DNA from: Candidatus Planktophila vernalis
GTDB lineage: Bacteria; Actinomycetota; Actinomycetes; Nanopelagicales; Nanopelagicaceae
Length of the DNA stretch: 64,000 nucleotides
Direction: 5' to 3'
NCBI RefSeq assembly: GCF_002288185.1
Contig: NZ_CP016776.1
Coordinates: 620,001-684,000 of the forward strand
Both the position numbers and the translations under genes were made by a program. This document shows positions 55,734 through 63,122 of this stretch, in pieces; the first letter of the stretch is position 1; every line of letters begins with the position of its first letter. The notes under the pieces are model-generated. The model did no database searches. It was not told the DNA's origin and saw only the letters and a program-made list of their open reading frames with translations.

Positions 55734-56378
55734 TTATTGATTAAAAGGTAGAGGCTGCGAAGATGCATGACCGGCGCGAGATGCGCGCGCTGTAACTTGG
55801 CGCATGTGGTGGCGGCGACATAAAACTTCATACCCAACTTCACTGCCTGGTGAAACATCTCCAACAACAACTTGTTCACCCTCAACAACCATTACGCCTC
55901 CAACGGTTCGAGCATTGTGGGTTGCACGAGAGCCACACCAACACAACGCCTCAACCTGCAATGTGTTAACGCGATCTGCAAGCTCAACCAAACGTGCAGA
56001 TCCAGGAAAGAGCATGGTGCGAAAATCACTCAAGATTCCAAAAGCATAAACATCAATCCCAAGACCATCGACAATGCGTGCGAGTTGCTCGATTTGAACT
56101 GGTTCATAAAATTGCGCCTCATCACAGATGATGTAATCAATACGATCTCCAGCAGATAGTGCATCAACAACAAATTTGTGGATATCTAGCGCAGGGATTA
56201 CTTCAATTGCAGGAGAAGAAAGACCTAAACGAGAGGAAATAATGCCGCTGCCGGCGCGATCCTTGTTAGTGAAAATCAGACCGGTTCGACCGCGACTCTG
56301 ATGATTGTGTGCAGTCTGCAATGCAAGGGTGGATTTTCCACTGTCCATTGTTCCGCAGTAATAGGTCAGCTCAGCCAT
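55734..56378 (-). CDS. tdk: Thymidine kinase
   Basis: Tdk phosphorylates thymidine in the salvage pathway. From the ATG at 56378 the 214-residue protein starts MAELTYYCGTMDSGKSTLAL with the P-loop, then has IICDEAQFYEPVQIEQL (Walker B and catalytic glutamate), the lasso region and four zinc-binding residues in CWCG and CRRHH. An ATG three codons upstream is possible. The 30-residue C-terminal tail is longer than in E. coli. It lies between the acyltransferase and the dehydrogenase genes. Confidence 0.93.
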   Translation of the reverse strand: MAELTYYCGTMDSGKSTLALQTAHNHQSRGRTGLIFTNKDRAGSGIISSRLGLSSPAIEVIPALDIHKFVVDALSAGDRIDYIICDEAQFYEPVQIEQLARIVDGLGIDVYAFGILSDFRTMLFPGSARLVELADRVNTLQVEALCWCGSRATHNARTVGGVMVVEGEQVVVGDVSPGSEVGYEVLCRRHHMRQVTARASRAGHASSQPLPFNQ

Positions 56379-56399
56379 GGAATGCATCTTGCCACAGAG

Positions 56400-58250
56400 T
56401 TAGGCAAAGAGCCCCTTTGCAATCAGGGCTGCTTCAAGTTTAGGTAAAAGTTTCAATGCCATATCGACCGAAATGTGAGATGCATCGCGATAAGAGACGG
56501 TGCCTTCAACTATTGCGGGGCAATATGACGAACACAACCAAGGGTTCGGATTGATTACGTCAAAACCACGTATGACTGAGACCTTAGATCGCTCCGTTGA
56601 GTCGCAGACTTTTGAATCGCGCGAAGCTAAACAGTTGGGGATATCTCGCAGCGGTCGGGGAGTGTCACTGATGTAGATCAGGTTATTAGTCGAACCCCTT
56701 AGGCCCTTGAGTAGTTTTCTTTGTCCATCGTTCCACCATTGGGCCCGAGTAATTTTGTTGTTAGAAGGCGTAAAGTATTGGAAGCTGCTTGTGATGACTG
56801 CTAAAGGTTGTATCTCTGCGATTCTTTTGATGGAGTTCTCACGCCACTTTGTGCAATGCACCTGCTTAAACGCACCTTGATCTGGACGCTTAGCATCAAC
56901 TGCAGGGCAAGCAGATTTTGTGAGAGAGACTAGTTTAAATCCGCGTTCTGTGGCCATCTTTTCTAGCGTTGGAAACCACTGCGCTGCGTGTGAATCACCA
57001 TAGAGAACGATCGTCTTAGAGGATTCTTTATCACCGTAAGTGCAATAGCCAGACTTTGTTTCACCGTAATTCACATGACAGCCATCTCCATAAACACCAG
57101 GTCTTTCCATAACTTGAACTAAATCAAATTGGTAGGAAACCTCACCCTTAGTAGTAATGATGGAGGAGGAAGTAAATGAAATAAGCACGCCGGCCACAAG
57201 AGATACCGCAGTCGTGTAAGCGGCCCCTTTATAGATTGTCCGTGGGGATAAGTTCTTATGACGTAAAGGTTCTTCCACATATTTGCTGGTGTAGTGAGCT
57301 AGGACGATAGTTAGAAGAATGCATAAGAACCGTTCGTAGAAACGCAAAGGCCGTCCCAAAGCACTGCTGGGTAGAACTAATGCAGGCCAATGCCAGAGAT
57401 AGAGCGGATAAGAGATTGCGCCTAACCATTGGCTCAACCTGGAATTAGCTAGATCGTTGAACATTGGAGGCCAGTATTTGATCGACGCCATAAGAAAAAC
57501 AGTTGCAAGAACTGGCACCAAAGCGTTCTTTCCAGGGAAAGCCGTGTTCTCATTGAAGTTAAATGAAGATATTGCGATTCCAAAAAATCCAAGCCACGGA
57601 AGGATGCGAATCTTCTTCTTCGTTTCCGGCAAGAAGAGAAGTAGCGCTCCAAAACCTAACTCCCAAGCACGAGTCGGTAATGAGTAAAACGCCCAGATAG
57701 GTGCAACCTGAGTGAGATAAATGGAAAAGAGGAGTGAGAGGAGAGTTGTGATTGCAATTCCAGCAAAGACTATTTTCTTTCCATAACGGGCTAGAAAGAG
57801 GATGAAAAGTGGCCAAACAAGATAGAACTGTTCTTCAACTGCCAAAGACCAATAGTGAATAAATGGTGAAGGTGTGGCATTGAGATTCTGATAATCATTT
57901 TGCCACCAGGCGAAAAGATAGTTAGAGATATATGCAGCCGCAGCAAAGAGATCTCTGCCGAGTGCATCACGAGTGATAGGTGGAAAGAGAATCCAAGCAA
58001 ATATCGCGGTCACAAACAGAACGAAAACCGAGGTTGGGAGAAGACGCTTAATGCGGCGCTGGTAGAAACTTCTAAGGTCTAATGTTCCCGTCTTTTCGAT
58101 CTCTCGTAGGATCAGGCCTGTGATGAGGTAGCCAGAAATAACATAGAAGATATCTACGCCAATGAATCCACCTGGAACAAGACGTGCATGAAAAACAGTT
58201 ACTAATATCGCTGCTACGGCGCGCAGGCCTTGTATTTGGGTGATGCGCAC
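56400..58250 (-). CDS. Membrane acyltransferase with C-terminal SGNH domain (OafA/YrhL type)
   Basis: The 616-residue protein has an N-terminal acyltransferase-3 domain with about ten membrane helices (MRITQIQGLRAVAAILVTVFHA, FIGVDIFYVISGYLI, IHYWSLAVEEQFYLVWPLF) and, after about residue 390, a soluble SGNH hydrolase-like domain with the nucleophile block VLYGDSHAAQW and the catalytic pair in RDASHIS. Such proteins O-acylate cell-surface glycans or other polymers outside the membrane; the substrate here is unknown. The start is a GTG at 58250, two bases after the apt stop. Confidence 0.9.
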   Translation of the reverse strand: MRITQIQGLRAVAAILVTVFHARLVPGGFIGVDIFYVISGYLITGLILREIEKTGTLDLRSFYQRRIKRLLPTSVFVLFVTAIFAWILFPPITRDALGRDLFAAAAYISNYLFAWWQNDYQNLNATPSPFIHYWSLAVEEQFYLVWPLFILFLARYGKKIVFAGIAITTLLSLLFSIYLTQVAPIWAFYSLPTRAWELGFGALLLFLPETKKKIRILPWLGFFGIAISSFNFNENTAFPGKNALVPVLATVFLMASIKYWPPMFNDLANSRLSQWLGAISYPLYLWHWPALVLPSSALGRPLRFYERFLCILLTIVLAHYTSKYVEEPLRHKNLSPRTIYKGAAYTTAVSLVAGVLISFTSSSIITTKGEVSYQFDLVQVMERPGVYGDGCHVNYGETKSGYCTYGDKESSKTIVLYGDSHAAQWFPTLEKMATERGFKLVSLTKSACPAVDAKRPDQGAFKQVHCTKWRENSIKRIAEIQPLAVITSSFQYFTPSNNKITRAQWWNDGQRKLLKGLRGSTNNLIYISDTPRPLRDIPNCLASRDSKVCDSTERSKVSVIRGFDVINPNPWLCSSYCPAIVEGTVSYRDASHISVDMALKLLPKLEAALIAKGLFA

Positions 58251-58252
58251 AG

Positions 58253-58780
58253 TTATGAAACTACCAGTGAGTGAACTGGAATCTGTGGATACTTCACTGC
58301 TAGTCGAGCTCGACCTTCAAGGGCTTGGATTTCTAGTAGAGCCAGAATTTGATAAACGCTCCCGCCGGCTCGATTGACTAGTTGAATGGCTGCATCGAGA
58401 GTTCCACCAGTGGCCAAGACATCATCAATGAGTAGAACTTCGCCAGCAAATGGAATTGCATCGACATGAATTTCTAAGATATCTGTTCCATATTCAAGGC
58501 CATAGCTCTGTGAGAAAACAGCGTGTGGAAGTTTTCCCGCTTTTCTAATTGGCACGAATCCAGTTTTCATTGAGTTGGCTAATGCAGAGGCGAAGATGAA
58601 TCCGCGAGCTTCAATGCCTGCAATAGAAGTTGAAGCTCTAGCAAATTGGGCAAAGTGATCTGTTACTGCCGTGAAAGCTTCACCGTTGCCCAAAAGTGGG
58701 GTGATGTCTTGGAAGAGAATTCCCGGCTTTGGATAATCAGGGATTGCTCTGATGAGTGAGACAGCCTCATCAATGTTCAT
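58253..58780 (-). CDS. apt: Adenine phosphoribosyltransferase
   Basis: Apt converts adenine and PRPP to AMP. The 175-residue protein has FQDITPLL, IEARGFIFASALA, RKAGKLP and the PRPP motif VLLIDDVLATGGTLDAA. In many actinobacteria apt lies between secF and rel; here it heads a leftward cluster with an acyltransferase, tdk and a dehydrogenase. TAGGAT ends 6 bases before the ATG, and the tRNA-Leu gene lies just upstream. Confidence 0.95.
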   Translation of the reverse strand: MNIDEAVSLIRAIPDYPKPGILFQDITPLLGNGEAFTAVTDHFAQFARASTSIAGIEARGFIFASALANSMKTGFVPIRKAGKLPHAVFSQSYGLEYGTDILEIHVDAIPFAGEVLLIDDVLATGGTLDAAIQLVNRAGGSVYQILALLEIQALEGRARLAVKYPQIPVHSLVVS

Positions 58781-58786
58781 GTTCTC

Positions 58787-58792
58787 ATCCTA
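58787..58792 (-). promoter_or_regulatory. Candidate -10 element (TAGGAT) for apt, leaderless
   Basis: On the minus strand TAGGAT is followed by GAGAAC and the apt ATG at 58780. It sits in the 19-base gap between tRNA-Leu and apt, so the apt message may start independently of the tRNA. Confidence 0.55.
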
Positions 58793-58799
58793 ACGAATG

Positions 58800-58883
58800 T
58801 GTCCGAGAGGGGACTTGAACCCCTAATCCCTTACGGGAACTAACACCTCAAGCTAGCGCGTCTGCCAATTCCGCCACCCGGAC
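58800..58883 (-). tRNA. tRNA-Leu (anticodon GAG)
   Basis: The minus strand folds into a class II tRNA. The acceptor stem GTCCGGG pairs with CTCGGAC (one G-U), the anticodon stem is CTAGC/GTTAG with loop TTGAGGT (anticodon GAG), there is a long variable arm (TCCCGTAAGGGA region) and the T arm carries GGTTCAAGTCC. The discriminator base is A, as required for leucine tRNA. The CCA end is not encoded. It reads CUC and CUU codons. Confidence 0.93.
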
Positions 58884-58896
58884 TAAGTGCTGGGAA

Positions 58897-58902
58897 AGGA
58901 TA
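58897..58902 (-). promoter_or_regulatory. Candidate -10 element (TATCCT) for tRNA-Leu
   Basis: TATCCT on the minus strand ends 13 bases before the mature 5' end of tRNA-Leu, leaving a leader of about 6 bases for RNase P to remove. No clear -35 is seen. Confidence 0.45.
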
Positions 58903-58926
58903 GCAATTGGGTGAGAGAATGGCGAA

Positions 58927-60240
58927 ATGACTACAACATCACGCACCGAACTTGAAAATGAAGCCATCCGCATTTGCCAGGAATTGATCAGAATTCCCTC
59001 AGTCAATTACGGAGATGGAAAAGGTGATGAAAAAGCAGTAGCTGAACATGTGATGAAACTGCTCACCGAAGTTGGTATCGAAGCAAAGATGTATGAAGCA
59101 GCACCTGGTCGTTGCAACGTCATTGCACGCATCAAGGGAACAGATGCCACGCGTCCTGGATTAGTTCTCCACGGTCACATCGATGTTGTTCCAGCCAATG
59201 CAGCTGATTGGTCAGTCGATCCTTTCAGCGGAGAAATACGTGATGGAATGATCTGGGGCCGCGGGGCAGTGGATATGAAAAACATGGATGCCATGATTTT
59301 GGCAACTGTCCGTGACTGGGCAAGAACTGGTTACAAACCAAAGCGCGACATTGTTTTAGCCTTCTTTGCTGATGAAGAAGCGGGCAGTATCTATGGTTCG
59401 CATTGGATGGTTGACAAGCACCCAGAAGTTTTCGCTGGATGTACTGAAGCGGTATCAGAAGTTGGTGGGTTTTCAGTAACTGTTGCAGGTGGCAAACGTC
59501 TCTATTTGATTGAGACAGCAGAAAAGGGTATTCACTGGATGCGCTTGACGGCTCATGGACGAGCTGGACATGGATCGGTGACGAATAATGAGAATGCACT
59601 TACCCGTTTAAGTGAAGCGGTGGCAAAAATTGGTAATCACCAATGGCCACAGCGTTATAGCCAAACTGTTAAGGCGTTCTTTAAAAAGGTTGCAGCAGAA
59701 ACTGGCAAGGAGTACAACGAAAAGGATTTGACGCCGTTGCTCAGTGAGTTGGGATTTGCTGCTCGCATGGTTGGCGCAACTTTGCAAAACACAGCTAACC
59801 CGACAATGCTAGAAGCTGGTTATAAGGCAAATGTGATTCCTGGTTCGGCTAGTGCAGTTGTTGATGGTCGTTTTATTCCAGGTTTTGAGGATGAACTCAA
59901 TGACACCATCAAATCTCTCATTGGCCCTGACATTACAATTGAAACAATTACGACCGATAAAGCCTTGGAAGTTCCCTTTGAAGGCGACTTGGTAGATGCG
60001 ATGTGTGCGGCGATCATGGTCGAAGATCCTGAAGGGGTTCCAGTTCCATATGTGATGAGTGGTGGAACTGATAACAAGGCTTTGGCTGAACTAGGAATTA
60101 TTGGTTACGGTTTCTCACCGCTCAAACTAGATGCAGACTTTGACTTCATGGCGCTATTTCATGGTGTTGATGAGCGAGTACCGGTTGAAGGACTCACTTT
60201 TGGTGTCAGAGTATTGAAGGATTTCCTAGAGCACGCTTAA
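58927..60240 (+). CDS. M20/M25/M40 family metallopeptidase or amidohydrolase
   Basis: The 437-residue protein belongs to the dinuclear zinc peptidases. It has LVLHGHIDVVPAN (first metal histidine and catalytic aspartate), WGRGAVDMKNMDAMI (bridging aspartate), AFFADEEAGS (catalytic glutamate pair), SEVGGFS and the C-terminal SGGTDNKA. A dimerisation insert with GRAGHGSVTNNENA lies mid-protein. Many actinobacteria have such genes annotated as dipeptidases; the substrate is not known. GGTGAGAG upstream could serve as a ribosome-binding site. The stop shares a TTAA palindrome with the convergent gene. Confidence 0.88.
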   Translation: MTTTSRTELENEAIRICQELIRIPSVNYGDGKGDEKAVAEHVMKLLTEVGIEAKMYEAAPGRCNVIARIKGTDATRPGLVLHGHIDVVPANAADWSVDPFSGEIRDGMIWGRGAVDMKNMDAMILATVRDWARTGYKPKRDIVLAFFADEEAGSIYGSHWMVDKHPEVFAGCTEAVSEVGGFSVTVAGGKRLYLIETAEKGIHWMRLTAHGRAGHGSVTNNENALTRLSEAVAKIGNHQWPQRYSQTVKAFFKKVAAETGKEYNEKDLTPLLSELGFAARMVGATLQNTANPTMLEAGYKANVIPGSASAVVDGRFIPGFEDELNDTIKSLIGPDITIETITTDKALEVPFEGDLVDAMCAAIMVEDPEGVPVPYVMSGGTDNKALAELGIIGYGFSPLKLDADFDFMALFHGVDERVPVEGLTFGVRVLKDFLEHA

Positions 60241-61181
60241 AGGCTTACATCATCTAACGCGCTGCGAACGATGTCAGGAAGAGAAATCTCTTCACTCTTT
60301 AAGACACCGCGTAGTTGTGCGCCAGTTCGTGCTCCAATAATTGTGCTGGTAACTCCAGGTGCATCTCGCACCCACGCAAGTGCAATTTCAAGTGGGGAAT
60401 AACCCAATCCACTGGCGGCAACACAGACTGCTTCAACAATGCTGCTACTTCGCGAATCTAGATACATAGCAATGTCTTTGGCAAAGTGCGGAGCAGCTCC
60501 GCGAGAATCACTTGGAATCCCATTGCGATATTTTCCAGTCAATACTCCGCGGCCAAGTGGGGCCCAGGCAAGGAAGCCAACACCACAGGCTTGGGCGCTA
60601 TCGAGTACTTCAATTTCAACATCGCGATTAAGTAATGAGTATTCACTTTGAATCGTAGTGATAGGTGCCTTGGCTGAATTGCTGATTTGTTTTGTTGCAG
60701 ATTGTGCAAGTTGCCAGCCAGTAAAGTTTGAGAGTCCAACGTATCGAGCTCGTCCGGAACTATATGCATAGTCGAGCGCCGACAACGTGTCATCAATGGG
60801 TGAAAAAGGATCCCAGGTGTGAACCTGCCAGATATCTACAAAGTCAGTACCAAGTCTGGCTAAGGAACGGTCTAGGTCAGCGATGAGTGCGTGACGAGAA
60901 TTATCAACTGTTCTTACTCCGTCGGGAAAAGTCAGACCAGCTTTAGTGGCAATAACAACGTCATCGCGCTGAAAAAGAGTTCCAATGAGACCACCAATTA
61001 CTCGCTCACTATCTCCGTCGCCATATGTTGCAGCCGTATCAATGAAGTTTCCACCAGCATCTATGAAAGCGCGACATTGATCGGCAGCCTCATGTTCGTC
61101 GGTGTCTCGACCCCATGTCATCGTTCCCAGCGCTAAACGCGAGAGCATGAGCCCGCTATTTCCCGCTTTGCGCATTTGCAT
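60237..61181 (-). CDS. Aldo/keto reductase
   Basis: The 314-residue (beta/alpha)8 enzyme reduces carbonyls with NADPH. The catalytic tetrad is visible: D48 and Y53 in FIDTAATYGDG, K80 in VIATKAG and H121 in WQVHTWD. The C-terminal ITSTIIGARTGAQL-type cofactor-binding segment is present (VTSTIIGARTGAQLRG). The substrate cannot be inferred. TAGGGT ends 6 bases before the ATG at 61181, which supports that start over the in-frame ATG two codons later. Confidence 0.9.
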   Translation of the reverse strand: MQMRKAGNSGLMLSRLALGTMTWGRDTDEHEAADQCRAFIDAGGNFIDTAATYGDGDSERVIGGLIGTLFQRDDVVIATKAGLTFPDGVRTVDNSRHALIADLDRSLARLGTDFVDIWQVHTWDPFSPIDDTLSALDYAYSSGRARYVGLSNFTGWQLAQSATKQISNSAKAPITTIQSEYSLLNRDVEIEVLDSAQACGVGFLAWAPLGRGVLTGKYRNGIPSDSRGAAPHFAKDIAMYLDSRSSSIVEAVCVAASGLGYSPLEIALAWVRDAPGVTSTIIGARTGAQLRGVLKSEEISLPDIVRSALDDVSL

Positions 61182-61187
61182 GGAGTG

Positions 61188-61193
61188 ACCCTA
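61188..61193 (-). promoter_or_regulatory. Candidate -10 element (TAGGGT) for the aldo/keto reductase gene, leaderless
   Basis: On the minus strand TAGGGT is followed by CACTCC and the ATG at 61181. It faces the -10 of the phosphomutase gene with 26 bases between the hexamers. Confidence 0.55.
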
Positions 61194-61219
61194 GCAAGTC
61201 ATGAGAGTAAAACCTGCGA

Positions 61220-61225
61220 TAGCCT
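61220..61225 (+). promoter_or_regulatory. Candidate -10 element (TAGCCT) for the phosphomutase gene, leaderless
   Basis: TAGCCT is followed by seven bases and the ATG at 61233. No ribosome-binding site is present. Confidence 0.5.
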
Positions 61226-61232
61226 TTGCGTT

Positions 61233-61904
61233 ATGCAGATAGTTTTGATTCGACATGCCCATTCTCAGGCAAATGCTAAAGGGGTCTTATCTGGTCGACT
61301 GCCCAATATCTCACTCTCAGAAAAGGGTGTGAAGCAATCTCAAGATCTCGCAGCACGATTAGGTGTTTTCCCAGTTGCCGAAATTCGCATAAGCCCCATG
61401 CAACGATGCCACGAAACAATTGCGCCGTGGGTGGCAGCTTTGCCTAAAGCTGCTCAAAAGCTTCTAGTCACTGAGCAAAACCTGACAGAGGTTGATTATG
61501 GAAGTTGGAGTGGAAAGAAACTCTCCGTTCTCTCTCGCCATAAATTATGGAAGACCGTTCAAGCAAATCCTTCAGCGATGTATTTTCCAGAGGGTGAAGG
61601 CTTAGCCCACATGCAACAAAGGGCTATGCATGCAGTTCACGAGACATTGAATTCAAAAAGATCAGGTGCGGGCGTTCTTGTTAGTCATGGCGATGTCATT
61701 AAGGCCATTGTTGCCGGAGCATTGGGAATGCACCTCGATGATTTTCAACGCATTGTCATCGATCCAGCCTCAGTAACCATCTTGGATTACTCACATGGCA
61801 AAGCTCGTTTAACTTTGCTCAACGACGTTCGCTCAAATCTCAACGAAGCGCTATCTGGACCTAAGCGAGCCAAGAATCTACTCGGTGGTGGAGCAGGAAA
61901 ATGA
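61233..61904 (+). CDS. Histidine phosphatase family protein (MSMEG_4193-type putative phosphomutase)
   Basis: The 223-residue protein starts MQIVLIRHAHSQANAKG with the catalytic RH motif (R7-H8), has SPMQRCHET with the second arginine, a glutamate in EVDYGSW and the second histidine in VLVSHGDVIKAI. This is the phosphoglycerate mutase-like fold. Followed by DUF3090, a SCO1664-type gene and mshC, it matches the MSMEG_4193 group, whose substrate is unknown. The frame extends upstream to 61176, but the ATG at 61233 gives the family start. It overlaps the DUF3090 gene by four bases. Confidence 0.88.
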   Translation: MQIVLIRHAHSQANAKGVLSGRLPNISLSEKGVKQSQDLAARLGVFPVAEIRISPMQRCHETIAPWVAALPKAAQKLLVTEQNLTEVDYGSWSGKKLSVLSRHKLWKTVQANPSAMYFPEGEGLAHMQQRAMHAVHETLNSKRSGAGVLVSHGDVIKAIVAGALGMHLDDFQRIVIDPASVTILDYSHGKARLTLLNDVRSNLNEALSGPKRAKNLLGGGAGK

Positions 61905-62410
61905 GCCATGAGTTTGAAAACGTGGACCGCTTTATCTGCGGGACTATTGGTGAACCAGGTGAGCGTGAGTTCTATCTACAAGTGCGCTCTGGGAGTTCGC
62001 TAGTAAGTGCGGCCTTAGAAAAATCTCAAGCATCCACTTTTGCCCAAAGGTTGGAGATTCTCTGCAAACAGGTCACAAAGGAAGATGTAACGATAATTGT
62101 TGATCGTATTGAACGAGATGATGCTTCCTTAGAGTCACCCGTGGAAAGAGATTTCATCATTGGGGCGGTATCGATAGCTTGGGATGATGAATCAAAGAAA
62201 GTATGTGTTGAACTTTTCTCCATTAAGGAAGTCGAAGTTGAGGATGAGCTCCCAGAGATAACCTTAAACATCACACTGGGTCAAGCCAAAGCCTTCATCT
62301 CAAGAACAAACGCAGTTGTGAATGCTGGACGTATCCCATGTCCTTTCTGCGCAATTCCAATTGATCCACGTGGTCACCTATGTCCTAGGGCAAATGGCTA
62401 CAGACGATAA
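61901..62410 (+). CDS. DUF3090 family protein
   Basis: The 169-residue protein matches DUF3090: FENVDRFICGTIGEPGEREFYLQVR at the N-terminus and a C-terminal zinc-ribbon-like end PCPFCAIPIDPRGHLCPRANG, with C-x2-C and H-x-C as possible metal ligands. The family is restricted to actinobacteria and related groups and has no known function. It starts in an ATGA overlap with the phosphomutase and overlaps the next gene by 17 bases, so the three are co-translated. Confidence 0.88.
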   Translation: MSHEFENVDRFICGTIGEPGEREFYLQVRSGSSLVSAALEKSQASTFAQRLEILCKQVTKEDVTIIVDRIERDDASLESPVERDFIIGAVSIAWDDESKKVCVELFSIKEVEVEDELPEITLNITLGQAKAFISRTNAVVNAGRIPCPFCAIPIDPRGHLCPRANGYRR

Positions 62411-63098
62411 CCGTCCAATTCTGACGTTAGGCGAAATGTCAGTTACGGGACGATTGGTTGATGCATCTAATGCAACGCTTTTTGCAACAGTTAATTATGA
62501 GTCCACAGAAATTGCCTGCATATATAAACCTGTCGCAGGGGAGCGGCCATTATGGGATTTCCCCGATGGCACCTTGGCCGATCGTGAATATGCTGCATTT
62601 CTTGTCAGTGATTTCCTAGGTTTGGATTTAGTACCCCTCACAATTTTGCGAGAGGGTCCTTATGGAATGGGAATGGTTCAGGAGTGGATTGATATCGATG
62701 AATCAATTGATTTAGCCGCTTACTTCTCCCAAGATCTACCACAGCTTCGTTCTATGGCTTTCTTCGATGCAATTATTAATAATACAGACCGCAAGATTGG
62801 TCATCTATTGCCAGATGAGAAAGGTCATCTCTATGGCTGCGATCATGGAGTCACATTTCATGAAGAGGACAAACTACGAACCGTTCTTTGGCAGTGGGCT
62901 GGCGGTGAGTTAAGTAGCGAGGAATTAAACTCTTTGAACATTCTCAAAGATGCTTTAGGCAAAGAGTTCAACTTATCGCAGCACCTAACAGATATTGAGA
63001 TCGAGGCATTGCGTGCCCGTGTAACGAGATTGTTAGAAAACGGGGTTATGCCGCTACCAAACCCGGAGTGGCCAGCTATTCCTTGGCCTGCGTTCTAG
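62394..63098 (+). CDS. SCO1664 family protein, PI-kinase/HipA-like fold
   Basis: The 234-residue protein belongs to the actinobacterial SCO1664 group. It has kinase-like elements: YKPVAGERPLWDFPDG with an ATP-site lysine, REYAAFLVSDFLGLDLVP, GMVQEWID (hinge-like), FDAIINNTDRKIGH (catalytic-loop-like, N-x-D-R) and GCDHGVTFH (metal-binding D). This resembles phosphatidylinositol-kinase and HipA-like folds, so it may phosphorylate a small molecule or protein; no substrate is known. The ATG at 62394 is chosen because the conserved part begins there. mshC follows 24 bases after the stop. Confidence 0.82.
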   Translation: MATDDNRPILTLGEMSVTGRLVDASNATLFATVNYESTEIACIYKPVAGERPLWDFPDGTLADREYAAFLVSDFLGLDLVPLTILREGPYGMGMVQEWIDIDESIDLAAYFSQDLPQLRSMAFFDAIINNTDRKIGHLLPDEKGHLYGCDHGVTFHEEDKLRTVLWQWAGGELSSEELNSLNILKDALGKEFNLSQHLTDIEIEALRARVTRLLENGVMPLPNPEWPAIPWPAF

Positions 63099-63110
63099 CG
63101 GCAAAGTTAC

Positions 63111-63116
63111 TAGAAT
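63111..63116 (+). promoter_or_regulatory. Candidate -10 element (TAGAAT) for mshC, leaderless
   Basis: TAGAAT is followed by CCACTC and the mshC ATG at 63123. No ribosome-binding site lies between, so mshC may be transcribed separately as well as from the upstream genes. Confidence 0.55.
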
Positions 63117-63122
63117 CCACTC

